Notes: generated from the sequence alone by a model not told the origin. Shown: positions 1 to 5,584, numbered from the stretch's first letter. The stretch is 6,147 nt of DNA from Candidatus Babelota bacterium (GCA_003174035.1 PRDV01000049.1:1-6147); one strand, 5' to 3'. Program-made: numbers and translations.

Positions 1-74
1 CCCGTAGCTCAGCTGGATAGAGCAACGGATTTCTAATCCGTAGGTCGTAGGTTCGAATCCTACCGGGCACACCA
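1..74 (+). tRNA. tRNA-Arg (anticodon UCU), 5' end cut by window edge
   Basis: Reads the Arg codons AGA and AGG. The cloverleaf can be drawn directly: D-arm GCTC/GAGC (7-10 with 20-23), anticodon stem ACGGA/TCCGT (25-29 with 37-41) around a seven-base loop with TCT at 32-34, and T-arm GTAGG/CCTAC around TTCGAAT. The 3' acceptor strand is CGGGCAC (64-70), followed by discriminator A71 and an encoded CCA (72-74). The 5' partner should be GTGCCCG, and the window opens at CCCG, so exactly three bases lie outside it. The gene seems intact apart from the window edge. The AlaX start codon is only 14 bases after the CCA, so the two may share a transcript. Confidence 0.96.
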
Positions 75-88
75 CTTCTGAGGATACC

Positions 89-766
89 ATGGAAATTACT
101 CAGCTTCTTTACTTACAAGATATGGCCATCTTGGACTGTTCAGCGTGCATATTGGATGTTCTGCAAGGGGAGCCTTGCGTGGTAATTTTAGATAGAACTG
201 TCTTTTATCCTCAAGGAGGGGGGCAGCCATCAGATAAAGGAATTATACGGAGCCCACATGCTTCATTTGAGGTCCAAAAAGTTGTTGTTGAAAACGGCAT
301 TGCTTTGCATTATGGTATCTTTACCCAGGGAGTTTTTTCGCAACAAGAGGTTGTCGATATGCAAGTATCACCCGCAATCCGCAATCTTCACAATAAAAAT
401 CATTCAGCTGGGCATTTGATCGATTACGCATTACTTTCTTTAGGGTACTCTCTCATTTCCGGAAAAGGATATCACTTTCCACAGGGGCCTTACGTCCAGT
501 ATCAAGGAACGCTTGAACAGAACGAGCGGGAAGCATTGCTACCTCGGTTGGAAGACACCGTGAATGTAATTGCATCCAGATCTTTGCCTATTTCGGTTTC
601 TTTACAAGAAAATGATCCAGAAAGGCGTATTATGACTGTGCAAGGGTATGCGCCTATTTTATGTGGCGGTACTCACGTGATTAATACACAGGATATTGGG
701 CACATCACTATTCGTAAAATTAAAAACGAAAAGGGGTATCTGAGAGTAAGCTACAGTGTGCCTTAA
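89..766 (+). CDS. Alanyl-tRNA editing protein, AlaX-M type
   Basis: A free-standing homologue of the AlaRS editing domain. The family hydrolyses mischarged tRNA-Ala (Ser- or Gly-tRNA-Ala) in the cytosol and so backs up alanyl-tRNA synthetase. The 225 residues fit the medium AlaX class: an N-terminal beta-barrel part with the glycine-rich motif FYPQGGGQPSDKG (39-51), then the zinc-dependent editing domain. The four expected zinc ligands are present: H105 and H109 in HSAGH, and C192 and H196 in CGGTH. No catalytic synthetase domain is present, which rules out a full AlaRS. The ATG at 89 has TGAGG five bases upstream, and the protein begins where AlaX-M proteins normally do. Its stop codon overlaps, by the palindrome TTAA, the stop of a degraded minus-strand reading frame. 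Specificity for Ser versus Gly cannot be read from the sequence. Confidence 0.93.
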   Translation: MEITQLLYLQDMAILDCSACILDVLQGEPCVVILDRTVFYPQGGGQPSDKGIIRSPHASFEVQKVVVENGIALHYGIFTQGVFSQQEVVDMQVSPAIRNLHNKNHSAGHLIDYALLSLGYSLISGKGYHFPQGPYVQYQGTLEQNEREALLPRLEDTVNVIASRSLPISVSLQENDPERRIMTVQGYAPILCGGTHVINTQDIGHITIRKIKNEKGYLRVSYSVP

Positions 767-966
767 CCTAAGAATAACATTGGGTATACGCTTGATGTCC
801 CACTGTCTTTGTCCTTAAAAGGCTCTCCATAAAAATCACGAATTGATTCATTCACTTCTTTAGGAAGTAAGCTAAATAGTGTGTCGTCGTGAGCGATGGA
901 ATCTTTAACGATGAGCTATTGTATATCACGCCTTACTCTTTCATAGCATTAGGCCAAATGAGCCAT
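763..966 (-). pseudogene. Possible remnant of an unidentified gene, two internal stops
   Basis: On the minus strand, one frame runs from an ATG at 966 to a TAA at 763. It reads MAHLA, stop (TAA), CYERVRRDIQ, stop (TAG), and then 50 uninterrupted codons (from 915) including LFSLLPKEVNESIRDFYGEP and ending SSVYPMLFLG. The balanced amino-acid composition of the last 50 residues looks like real protein rather than chance translation, but the open part has no plausible start of its own and I do not recognise the family. It lies directly downstream of usp1 on the same strand and ends exactly at the alaX stop. The likeliest reading is the 3' end of a gene lost when the usp region was inserted or rearranged. 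A chance open frame in an intergenic spacer cannot be excluded. Confidence 0.35.
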
Positions 967-969
967 TCT

Positions 970-2352
970 TTATTTTTTCTTTATCACAACTTTCTTTGGT
1001 ACAGCTTTCTTTGCGATGCGTTGCGAAGTTCTGCCTTTTTTTATGGGGCGGATCGGCTTTCTAACCGACTTTGTTGTCATGGGGCGCTTTACTTTGCTTG
1101 CGGATTTTTTTTTAACAACCATTTTTTTCTTAATCGGTTGTGGCTTGGTGCGTACTTGTTTTCGTTGAACAGGTTTTCTCTGACTAGGTTGCTTGTTCAA
1201 TCCAGGCCTACGTACTACGTTACGAGCTGCTGCTTTTGGCTGAGCTACTCGTCCACTTGCTGCGCGTTGCTTTGCAGCTTGTTGACGTGCAATCATCGGA
1301 GAGGCAGAAGCTACATGCACGGGGGCAAGCGTGGCATACAAGGGCAAGAGAACTGGCTCAGGCTGTACTGCTGCTCGTCGTAGATGTGCTAGCTCATAGA
1401 TGAAAGCAACTGGCTTATAGTGAGCATTTTCGCCATAGCCCCGCTGTGCTATTGCACGCATTTCCTCAGCGCTTATTCTTCCTACAAGTGCATCATTGCA
1501 ATAATACCAAATATCATTGATGCTAACGTAGCTCGTATAATGACCGCCCTTGTCGCCACCGGTTTGCATAATAACAGCTTTTAAATCATACATTCCTCGG
1601 TCCTGGGTTTCATCATGCAGATGTTGTCGCAGCGAAAGATCTGTCAGTGGGAAACTGATAGTATGAGCAGCAGCATCGCGATATTGCTGTGGCGTAAGTA
1701 TCAAGTATTGACTTGTTTGGTCAATTAAGCGCGTTTGCATACATTCTAACGGCAGTAACTCGTTTTCAGGCGTGAAAAAAACCATATTCACTACAAAAAA
1801 AGCATCAATAATTCCCTGAAGAGTTCTTTGCCCTTCGGGCACGGGAAGTGCAAGAGAAGTGCGCGGTTCTAACTGCTGTCCTCGTACGACATTGCCCTCA
1901 TACATGAGTTCAGTACAGGTAGTGATGTTGAAAAGATCAAAAATATCAGCTTGTGGTTCTACTCTATCATTTTCTCCTCTAAAGGTTTGAAAAATAAGAA
2001 AGTTGAGAACGCCCATGAGGAACTCTTCACTATTTTGTTGAGTGCGGGGTGCCCTATTCATCAATTGCCAACCCTGCAAGCACAGAGGATCAAGCTCGTT
2101 TTTAGTAAGTACTCGAGCACTATTGCTTTGCACATGAAATAGTGCACGATATTTTTGAGCTATACTTTGCGGTTGATACGTATCGTTTTTCAGGGCAATT
2201 CGTTGATTGAGTACATCAAGCGTAAAAAGACTCTGTAATGCAGCATTCATGAAGCAACTTGCGCCTACGTTGACAAGACCAACAGGTGGCTTTGCGACAG
2301 AATACAGTGGTAAAGAGATGATGAGGCCAGTAACAATTTTTTTAATCAGCAT
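970..2352 (-). CDS. Exported ubiquitin-specific protease-like protein (peptidase C19) with basic tail (usp1)
   Basis: A 460-residue protein with a USP (UCH, family C19) domain, predicted to cleave ubiquitin or a ubiquitin-like protein from host proteins. A signal peptide (residues 1-20, likely cut after SVA) is followed at once by the Cys box GLVNVGASCFMNAALQ (25-40): catalytic C33 and oxyanion-hole N28. The QQNSEEFL motif is at 105-112. The His box GGHYTSYV gives H271, and WYYCND supplies the third triad residue N286 (USPs use Asp or Asn here). The domain closes with RGYGEN and FIYEL near 320. No paired CxxC motifs of the USP zinc finger are seen. Residues from about 322 on form a non-catalytic tail, strongly basic from 351. 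ATG 2352 has AAGGA five bases upstream. It is a paralogue of the protein at 3993-5129. Crossing the outer membrane and reaching a host target are inferred, not shown. Confidence 0.9.
   Translation of the reverse strand: MLIKKIVTGLIISLPLYSVAKPPVGLVNVGASCFMNAALQSLFTLDVLNQRIALKNDTYQPQSIAQKYRALFHVQSNSARVLTKNELDPLCLQGWQLMNRAPRTQQNSEEFLMGVLNFLIFQTFRGENDRVEPQADIFDLFNITTCTELMYEGNVVRGQQLEPRTSLALPVPEGQRTLQGIIDAFFVVNMVFFTPENELLPLECMQTRLIDQTSQYLILTPQQYRDAAAHTISFPLTDLSLRQHLHDETQDRGMYDLKAVIMQTGGDKGGHYTSYVSINDIWYYCNDALVGRISAEEMRAIAQRGYGENAHYKPVAFIYELAHLRRAAVQPEPVLLPLYATLAPVHVASASPMIARQQAAKQRAASGRVAQPKAAARNVVRRPGLNKQPSQRKPVQRKQVRTKPQPIKKKMVVKKKSASKVKRPMTTKSVRKPIRPIKKGRTSQRIAKKAVPKKVVIKKK
973..1302 (-). other. 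Basic low-complexity C-terminal tail of usp1
   Basis: Residues 351-460 of usp1 contain 39 Lys/Arg by my count and not one Asp or Glu, with many Pro, Gln, Ala and Val, for example PIKKKMVVKKK and VPKKVVIKKK. This resembles histone H1 tails or nuclear/nucleolar localisation regions. Plausible roles are nucleic-acid binding, a nuclear localisation signal in the host, or binding to acidic surfaces; the sequence does not decide between them. The coding strand has a run of nine A within the KKK at 414-416 (plus strand T run 1105-1113). Confidence 0.75.
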
Positions 2353-2391
2353 AGTTTTCCTTTTTTCTAAAAAATAATTATTTATAGTAAT

Positions 2392-2419
2392 AGTTTATAG
2401 AAAATAGGGAATTTGTAAA
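2392..2419 (-). promoter_or_regulatory. Candidate promoter of usp1
   Basis: On the minus strand, TTTACA (2414-2419) and TAAACT (2392-2397) are 16 bases apart and lie about 40 bases upstream of the usp1 start codon. Only the first box is a close sigma-70 match, and the region is AT-rich. Its position just after the terminator of the upstream gene supports separate transcription. Confidence 0.4.
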
Positions 2420-2451
2420 CAGGCTTTTGGAAATCTGAGGGTATGGATCAC

Positions 2452-2484
2452 AAAAAATGGAGCCGACATTACTCATGCGGCTCC
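2452..2484 (-). terminator. Rho-independent terminator of the repeat-protein gene
   Basis: The arms GGAGCCG (2459-2465) and CGGCTCC (2478-2484) form a perfect 7-bp GC-rich stem, with a possible inner CAT/ATG extension. Read on the minus strand the hairpin is followed by A and then six T (2457-2452). It lies 36 bases beyond the stop codon at 2521. On the plus strand no T run follows, so it works in one direction only. Confidence 0.85.
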
Positions 2485-2520
2485 TATAAGATTGAAGAAG
2501 GAAATTTTAAGCATTGCTTT

Positions 2521-3072
2521 TTATGGGCGTTGTTGTTCTTTTTGATCGAGCCCAAGATATTGTTTAGCTTTCTCAAGCCAGTCTGGGGCCTGACGCTTTG
2601 CTCGCTCTACTGCAGACTCATACTCCTCGCTACGGCGAAAATCCTGTGTGCGAGTTGGTTGTGGTGCCGGTCTGGTTGCTTCTTTTTGACCCAATCCAAA
2701 AAGTTGCTCGAGCCAACTTGGTGATGTGGTTTTTGAAGGCTGTTCTTCATATTGTTTTGGTTTAGGTTCTTCTTTTTTACCTAATCCAAGAAGTTGTTCG
2801 AGTGAGGTGGGTTGAGCAGTAGTTTTTCTTTCCTCATACTGCGTAGGTTTTTGCTCTTCTTTTTTGCCCATACCGAAGAGTCGTTCATACCAGCTGCCGG
2901 TTTCTTTGCCGGTACTTTGAGAGCTCGTTCTTCTTGATTCTTCAAGTTGTCTTTGAGCTTCTTCTAGTTTTTCTTTCAATCTATCAAGCCAACCTTTTTG
3001 TTCATCAGTGGCTAATGACTGTTGTGTTATGAGTCCCATAAGGGCGAGGGTGATGGTTAGAAATCTTTTCAT
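2521..3072 (-). CDS. Exported repeat protein of unknown function
   Basis: A 183-residue protein that I do not recognise. It has a clear signal peptide (MKRFLTITLALMGLITQQSLA, cut after A21) and a short charged, probably coiled-coil segment (27-46). Three tandem units of 29-30 residues follow (about 60-88, 89-118, 119-147), each starting with a core such as SWLEQLFGLG and continuing into KKEE, KP and QYEE. Degenerate copies appear at the ends: GWLDRL near 27 and DWLEKAKQYLGLDQKE at 164-179. The short amphipathic W/L-E-x-L-F/L-G units on a hydrophilic linker suggest repeated peptide motifs for binding or self-assembly rather than an enzyme. ATG 3072 is preceded by AAAGGA. The gene has its own -10-like box and a strong terminator, so it is probably monocistronic. 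It sits between two exported USP-like genes, and a role in host interaction is an inference from that setting. Confidence 0.82.
   Translation of the reverse strand: MKRFLTITLALMGLITQQSLATDEQKGWLDRLKEKLEEAQRQLEESRRTSSQSTGKETGSWYERLFGMGKKEEQKPTQYEERKTTAQPTSLEQLLGLGKKEEPKPKQYEEQPSKTTSPSWLEQLFGLGQKEATRPAPQPTRTQDFRRSEEYESAVERAKRQAPDWLEKAKQYLGLDQKEQQRP
2632..2895 (-). repeat. Three coding tandem repeats, period about 87-90 bp
   Basis: These repeats encode residues 60-147 of the exported repeat protein. The cores SWYERLFGMG, TSLEQLLGLG and SWLEQLFGLG begin at residues 60, 89 and 119, a spacing of 29 and then 30 residues. At the DNA level, the plus strand shows related segments near 2691, 2780 and 2868 (for example CCAATCCAAAAAGTTG, then CCTAATCCAAGAAGTTG). 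Units 1 and 2 share the KKEE...KP..QYEE half; in unit 3 this part has diverged. Confidence 0.85.
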
Positions 3073-3117
3073 AAGATGTCCTTTCTGGTAAAACTGTTAG
3101 AGAGTAGTGTACTCCTG

Positions 3118-3123
3118 ATTATA
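3118..3123 (-). promoter_or_regulatory. Candidate -10 box of the repeat-protein gene
   Basis: A perfect TATAAT on the minus strand, about 45 bases upstream of the start codon at 3072, within an AT-rich spacer between this gene and the epimerase stop. No good -35 hexamer is seen at the expected distance, and the surroundings are rich in A and T, so this is a weak call. Confidence 0.35.
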
Positions 3124-3160
3124 TTCTTTCTAATTGAAATTATATAAAAAAATTAATATA

Positions 3161-3811
3161 TTATTCAATACTTTTTAAGATTTTTTGGACAGCTTCTACT
3201 CGGTTCTGATGACTAAAGATGCCTGATGCGATTGCCAACTGCTCTGCTCCCGTTTGAACGAGCTTTTTAGTATTTGTGAGGTTGATGCCACCATCAAGCG
3301 CAATGGTCAAGGGCAGATTATGCTTCTTTTTATAGAGCGCTAGTTCTTTGAGTTTGTCAAAAGTATTTTCGATGAACTCCTGTCCAGAGAATCCTGGTTC
3401 TACGGACATAAGGAGGACATGCTCTGGGGCAAAAGAATAAAGAATCTCAAGGCTTGTGCGGGGATTGATGGCAAGGCTGGGGGTTAAGCCTCGTGCCCTG
3501 ATACTATCAAAGGTGTGTTCAATTGATTCTTTGCGTGGACTTTCCCAATGAATTGATACTATGTCATGCTCGAACAGTTCTAATAAGGAGAGATATTTCT
3601 CCGGATAATCAACCATGAGGTGTATCCACAGTTTTTTATGGGTTGCTTGTCGAATCGCCTCCACGAATGCAGGACCCCACGTGAGATTGGGAACAAAATG
3701 AAAGTCCATGATATCTATATGAAATCCCGCCACATGAGGCTCAAGGAGCTCAATTTCTTCCTGGAGCCTTAAAAGATTGGCCGAAATGAGAGAAGGAAAA
3801 AGTTCTACCAT
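3161..3811 (-). CDS. rpe: Ribulose-phosphate 3-epimerase
   Basis: Interconverts ribulose 5-phosphate and xylulose 5-phosphate in the non-oxidative pentose phosphate pathway, in the cytosol. The 216 residues form a single TIM barrel of normal family length. Family motifs appear in order: PSLISAN (6-12), FHIDIMDFHFVPNLTWGP (30-47) with metal ligands H31 and D33, IHLMV (63-67) with H64, MSVEPGFSGQ (135-144) for phosphate-loop contacts, and ALDGGIN (171-177) with D173. All four expected metal ligands (H31, D33, H64, D173) are there, so the enzyme should be active. The ATG at 3811 lacks a strong Shine-Dalgarno sequence (only GGAA about ten bases upstream), but the protein begins at the usual place. 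It is transcribed divergently from usp2. No clear terminator follows it; the 88-base spacer to the repeat-protein gene is AT-rich. Confidence 0.95.
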   Translation of the reverse strand: MVELFPSLISANLLRLQEEIELLEPHVAGFHIDIMDFHFVPNLTWGPAFVEAIRQATHKKLWIHLMVDYPEKYLSLLELFEHDIVSIHWESPRKESIEHTFDSIRARGLTPSLAINPRTSLEILYSFAPEHVLLMSVEPGFSGQEFIENTFDKLKELALYKKKHNLPLTIALDGGINLTNTKKLVQTGAEQLAIASGIFSHQNRVEAVQKILKSIE

Positions 3812-3867
3812 ACGTTCGATTCCGTTTAGGGTATGCTTCTCTCTAGTTTAAAACTTTAATGTATACT

Positions 3868-3882
3868 TTGTCGACAATTGTC
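3868..3882. promoter_or_regulatory. Overlapping palindromes, possible operator
   Basis: Two perfect 10-base palindromes overlap in the divergent rpe-usp2 spacer: TTGTCGACAA (3868-3877) and GACAATTGTC (3873-3882). Together they present three alternating copies of TGTC/GACA. This arrangement could bind a dimeric repressor, but no regulator is known and short palindromes also occur by chance. Confidence 0.25.
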
Positions 3883-3914
3883 ATAGCTTGATACAAATGG
3901 ATCCGTCTAAACCA

Positions 3915-3942
3915 TTGATTATATTTTTATTTGATGTATAAT
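3915..3942 (+). promoter_or_regulatory. Candidate sigma-70 promoter of usp2
   Basis: TTGATT (3915-3920) and a perfect TATAAT (3937-3942) are separated by 16 bases. The site lies about 50 bases upstream of the usp2 ATG and gives a short leader. This is one of the better promoter matches in the window. Confidence 0.6.
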
Positions 3943-3980
3943 ACAAATATAAATGATAGAATTTAGAATTGAGCAAACGT

Positions 3981-3986
3981 AAGGGA
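3981..3986 (+). promoter_or_regulatory. Ribosome binding site that fixes the usp2 start
   Basis: AAGGGA ends six bases before the ATG at 3993. An in-frame TTG at 3969 would add eight residues but has no comparable site, and it would put a charged stretch (SKRKG) ahead of the signal peptide. The ATG is therefore preferred. Confidence 0.7.
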
Positions 3987-3992
3987 CTACTT

Positions 3993-5129
3993 ATGAATAC
4001 AACTATAAAAGTAATCAGCACGCTAAGTTTTATTATACTGCCTCTCATGGGTATGGAGCCTCAAGGGCTTAAAAACATTGGTAACAGCTGCTTCATGAAT
4101 GCAGCAATGCAATGTTTGGCGGCTTTGCCAGATTTTAAGCGATTTTTGGCTGGTAGCAGTGATCTTTACAACCCAGAGTCCTTTGCTGCTGCGTTTAGTG
4201 CATTTTTACAGCATCAAACAGATGAGTTTCGTTTGCAGGACATTGGTATGCGCGGCTGGTCATTGATGAAAAAAGACCCAGGTACGACGCAAGATGCTGA
4301 TGAATTTTTAGGACACGTTCTTGATCAACTGATAGCGGCGAATTGGCCAGAAGGTTTTGAGCGGCCACGGCGTAGATTGGCACGACTTTTTTCTATTAAA
4401 ACCAGTTCGAGCCTTTCCTATCCAGCGGAAGGCCTCTATGGAACTAATCAAATTGATCGTCATCTGTCTTTAAATTTGCCGGTACATCCCGATGATATAC
4501 ATATATCTCAATGCCTCCATCATTTTTTTGAGGGTGATAAGGTAGATTACACGCTTCGAACAGGGAGAAAAATTAAAGCCGATACGAGAGTATCCTTAGA
4601 TATGACGAGTAAATATCTTATTCTCAATCTCAAAAGGAAGGTCAGGAATCCTGAAGGCAGCATGGTGAGATTGCTTAATGCTCTTGCTTTCCCCCTTAAG
4701 AACCTGCCTCTGCATGATTACTGTTTGGATCCGGCAAAAAAATTGGGTAATTACGATGCATGTGGTATTATCATGCATGCTGGTGGCGCTGACGGCGGTC
4801 ATTACGTAGCCTATGTTAAAGTCGGACAGCAGTGGTTCTATTGTAATGATACGCTCGTAGCAATGATACCTCATGAGGAAGTGATTAAGCTTGTTAATAG
4901 AGGCTATGGCGAAAACGAACATTTTCTTGCTACAACTCTTATCTATGAGCGCTCATCTGAGCCTTATGCACTGCTTGAAGTTGAGCCCTGGGCTTCACCA
5001 GCTGTTCTTAAAAAGGCGTATGAACGAAAACTGCCTACCGTAGCAAATCTGACAAGAGATTCTGCTTTGGCGGAAGAAATTGTCGAGGTTCTCAAAGATG
5101 CATATAATCAATTGAGCGGTAATGATTAA
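3993..5129 (+). CDS. Exported ubiquitin-specific protease-like protein (peptidase C19) with J-domain-like C-terminus (usp2)
   Basis: A 378-residue USP-family protein, predicted to remove ubiquitin or a ubiquitin-like modifier. Numbered from ATG 3993: hydrophobic signal sequence 1-20, Cys box GLKNIGNSCFMNAAMQ (25-40) with catalytic C33 and oxyanion N28, TQDADEFL (99-106), His box GGHYVAYV with H270, and WFYCND giving the third triad residue N285. The catalytic domain ends near RGYGENEH and LIYER (about 320). The whole triad is intact and no zinc-finger CxxC pairs are seen. Residues 325-378 resemble helices I-III of a J-domain but lack HPD (separate entry). It shares C33 and many blocks with usp1, so the two are paralogues. 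It has its own promoter, is divergent from rpe, and is followed after 147 bases by groES. A host-directed effector role is inferred from substrate and signal sequence. Confidence 0.9.
   Translation: MNTTIKVISTLSFIILPLMGMEPQGLKNIGNSCFMNAAMQCLAALPDFKRFLAGSSDLYNPESFAAAFSAFLQHQTDEFRLQDIGMRGWSLMKKDPGTTQDADEFLGHVLDQLIAANWPEGFERPRRRLARLFSIKTSSSLSYPAEGLYGTNQIDRHLSLNLPVHPDDIHISQCLHHFFEGDKVDYTLRTGRKIKADTRVSLDMTSKYLILNLKRKVRNPEGSMVRLLNALAFPLKNLPLHDYCLDPAKKLGNYDACGIIMHAGGADGGHYVAYVKVGQQWFYCNDTLVAMIPHEEVIKLVNRGYGENEHFLATTLIYERSSEPYALLEVEPWASPAVLKKAYERKLPTVANLTRDSALAEEIVEVLKDAYNQLSGND
4965..5126 (+). other. J-domain-like region of usp2 lacking HPD
   Basis: Residues 325-378 follow the J-domain pattern: YALLEVEPWAS matches the 'Y-x-x-L-x-v-x-p-x-A-s' opening, VLKKAYERKL matches helix II (KKAY), and the end IVEVLKDAYNQLS matches helix III (EAYxxLS). 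The distance between the two Ala-Tyr pairs is 28 residues, close to that in canonical J-domains. The loop where HPD should lie reads PTVANLTRD, so Hsp70 ATPase stimulation is not expected. This was recognised by pattern only; a profile search is needed to confirm it. Confidence 0.65.
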
Positions 5130-5186
5130 AGAAAGAGCACTGAGCTTGTTTCTGTAAAAAAATATGAGTCAGTTGCTATAAAATAT

Positions 5187-5215
5187 TTGCAGGATTTTGA
5201 ATAGTGAAGTATACT
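5187..5215 (+). promoter_or_regulatory. Candidate groES-groEL promoter
   Basis: TTGCAG (5187-5192) and TATACT (5210-5215) are 17 bases apart, giving a leader of roughly 55 bases before the groES ATG. The -10 box is good and the -35 is weak. The -10 lies inside the inverted repeat at 5206-5223. Confidence 0.5.
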
Positions 5216-5223
5216 TATACTTC
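5206..5223. promoter_or_regulatory. Inverted repeat over the groESL -10 box, candidate operator
   Basis: GAAGTATA-CT-TATACTTC is a perfect 8-base inverted repeat with a 2-base centre that covers the presumed -10 box. It is not the CIRCE element (TTAGCACTC-N9-GAGTGCTAA) bound by HrcA, which I do not find upstream of groES. It could be the site of another repressor, or an AT-rich chance palindrome. Confidence 0.4.
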
Positions 5224-5276
5224 GTAACATTGTTTTAAAAAAAGTCTAACGCTCTCAAGGAACTAAAGGAGTTATT

Positions 5277-5564
5277 ATGGTTGAAAAAATTCGGCCACTT
5301 TCTGATAGAGTCTTGGTCAAACGAATGGCCAGTGAAGAAAAAACAGCAGGTGGGATTATTATTCCTGATGTAGCTAAAGATAAGGCTCAGACGGGTAAAG
5401 TGGTTGCCGTTGGAGCAGGCCGTGTGCTGACTGATGGCAAACTTATGCCCATGCAAGTTAAGGTAGGAGATATTGTATTCCTTCCTAAATATGCAGGGAC
5501 TGAAGCGAGTGGTGAGCATATAATTATCAAAGAAGATGAAATCCTAGGTGTTGTTGAACAGTAA
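5277..5564 (+). CDS. groES: Co-chaperonin GroES
   Basis: The 10-kDa ring that caps GroEL and closes the folding chamber in the cytosol. At 95 residues it has standard length. Recognisable parts are the N-terminal strand [12 protein letters not shown], the mobile loop that contacts GroEL (about [12 protein letters not shown], 20-31), the roof-loop region, and the C-terminal [19 protein letters not shown] 5277 has a strong AAAGGAG (5265-5271) five bases upstream. groEL starts 20 bases after the stop, the usual groESL operon order. Confidence 0.97.
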   Translation: MVEKIRPLSDRVLVKRMASEEKTAGGIIIPDVAKDKAQTGKVVAVGAGRVLTDGKLMPMQVKVGDIVFLPKYAGTEASGEHIIIKEDEILGVVEQ

Positions 5565-5584
5565 TAACGTAAAGGTGCTATACA

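Noticed and set aside
889..1383. A 164-codon plus-strand open frame rich in Cys, Leu and Phe
   Set aside because: It mirrors the Lys/Arg-rich and low-complexity tail of usp1 on the other strand. It has no family motif, and the opposite strand has a clear domain, signal peptide and ribosome binding site.
3814..3823. GTTCGATTCC, like a tRNA T-arm, just upstream of rpe; a possible tRNA fragment or attachment site
   Set aside because: No pairing T-stem, acceptor or anticodon arm is nearby, and the match to the tRNA-Arg 3' end at 50-74 is too short to be a duplicated attachment site.
3969..3992. TTG at 3969 as start of usp2
   Set aside because: It lacks a good ribosome binding site, whereas AAGGGA lies six bases before the ATG at 3993. 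The shorter form has a normal signal peptide and aligns with usp1 at Cys33.
5130..5160. A terminator between usp2 and groES
   Set aside because: The AGC/GCT pairing near 5137 gives only about three base pairs and the following run is A, not T, on the plus strand. Read-through into groES is therefore possible.
5130..5276. A CIRCE (HrcA) element upstream of groES
   Set aside because: I looked for TTAGCACTC-N9-GAGTGCTAA; only fragments such as GAGCACT and CTAACGCTC occur, without the paired arms.
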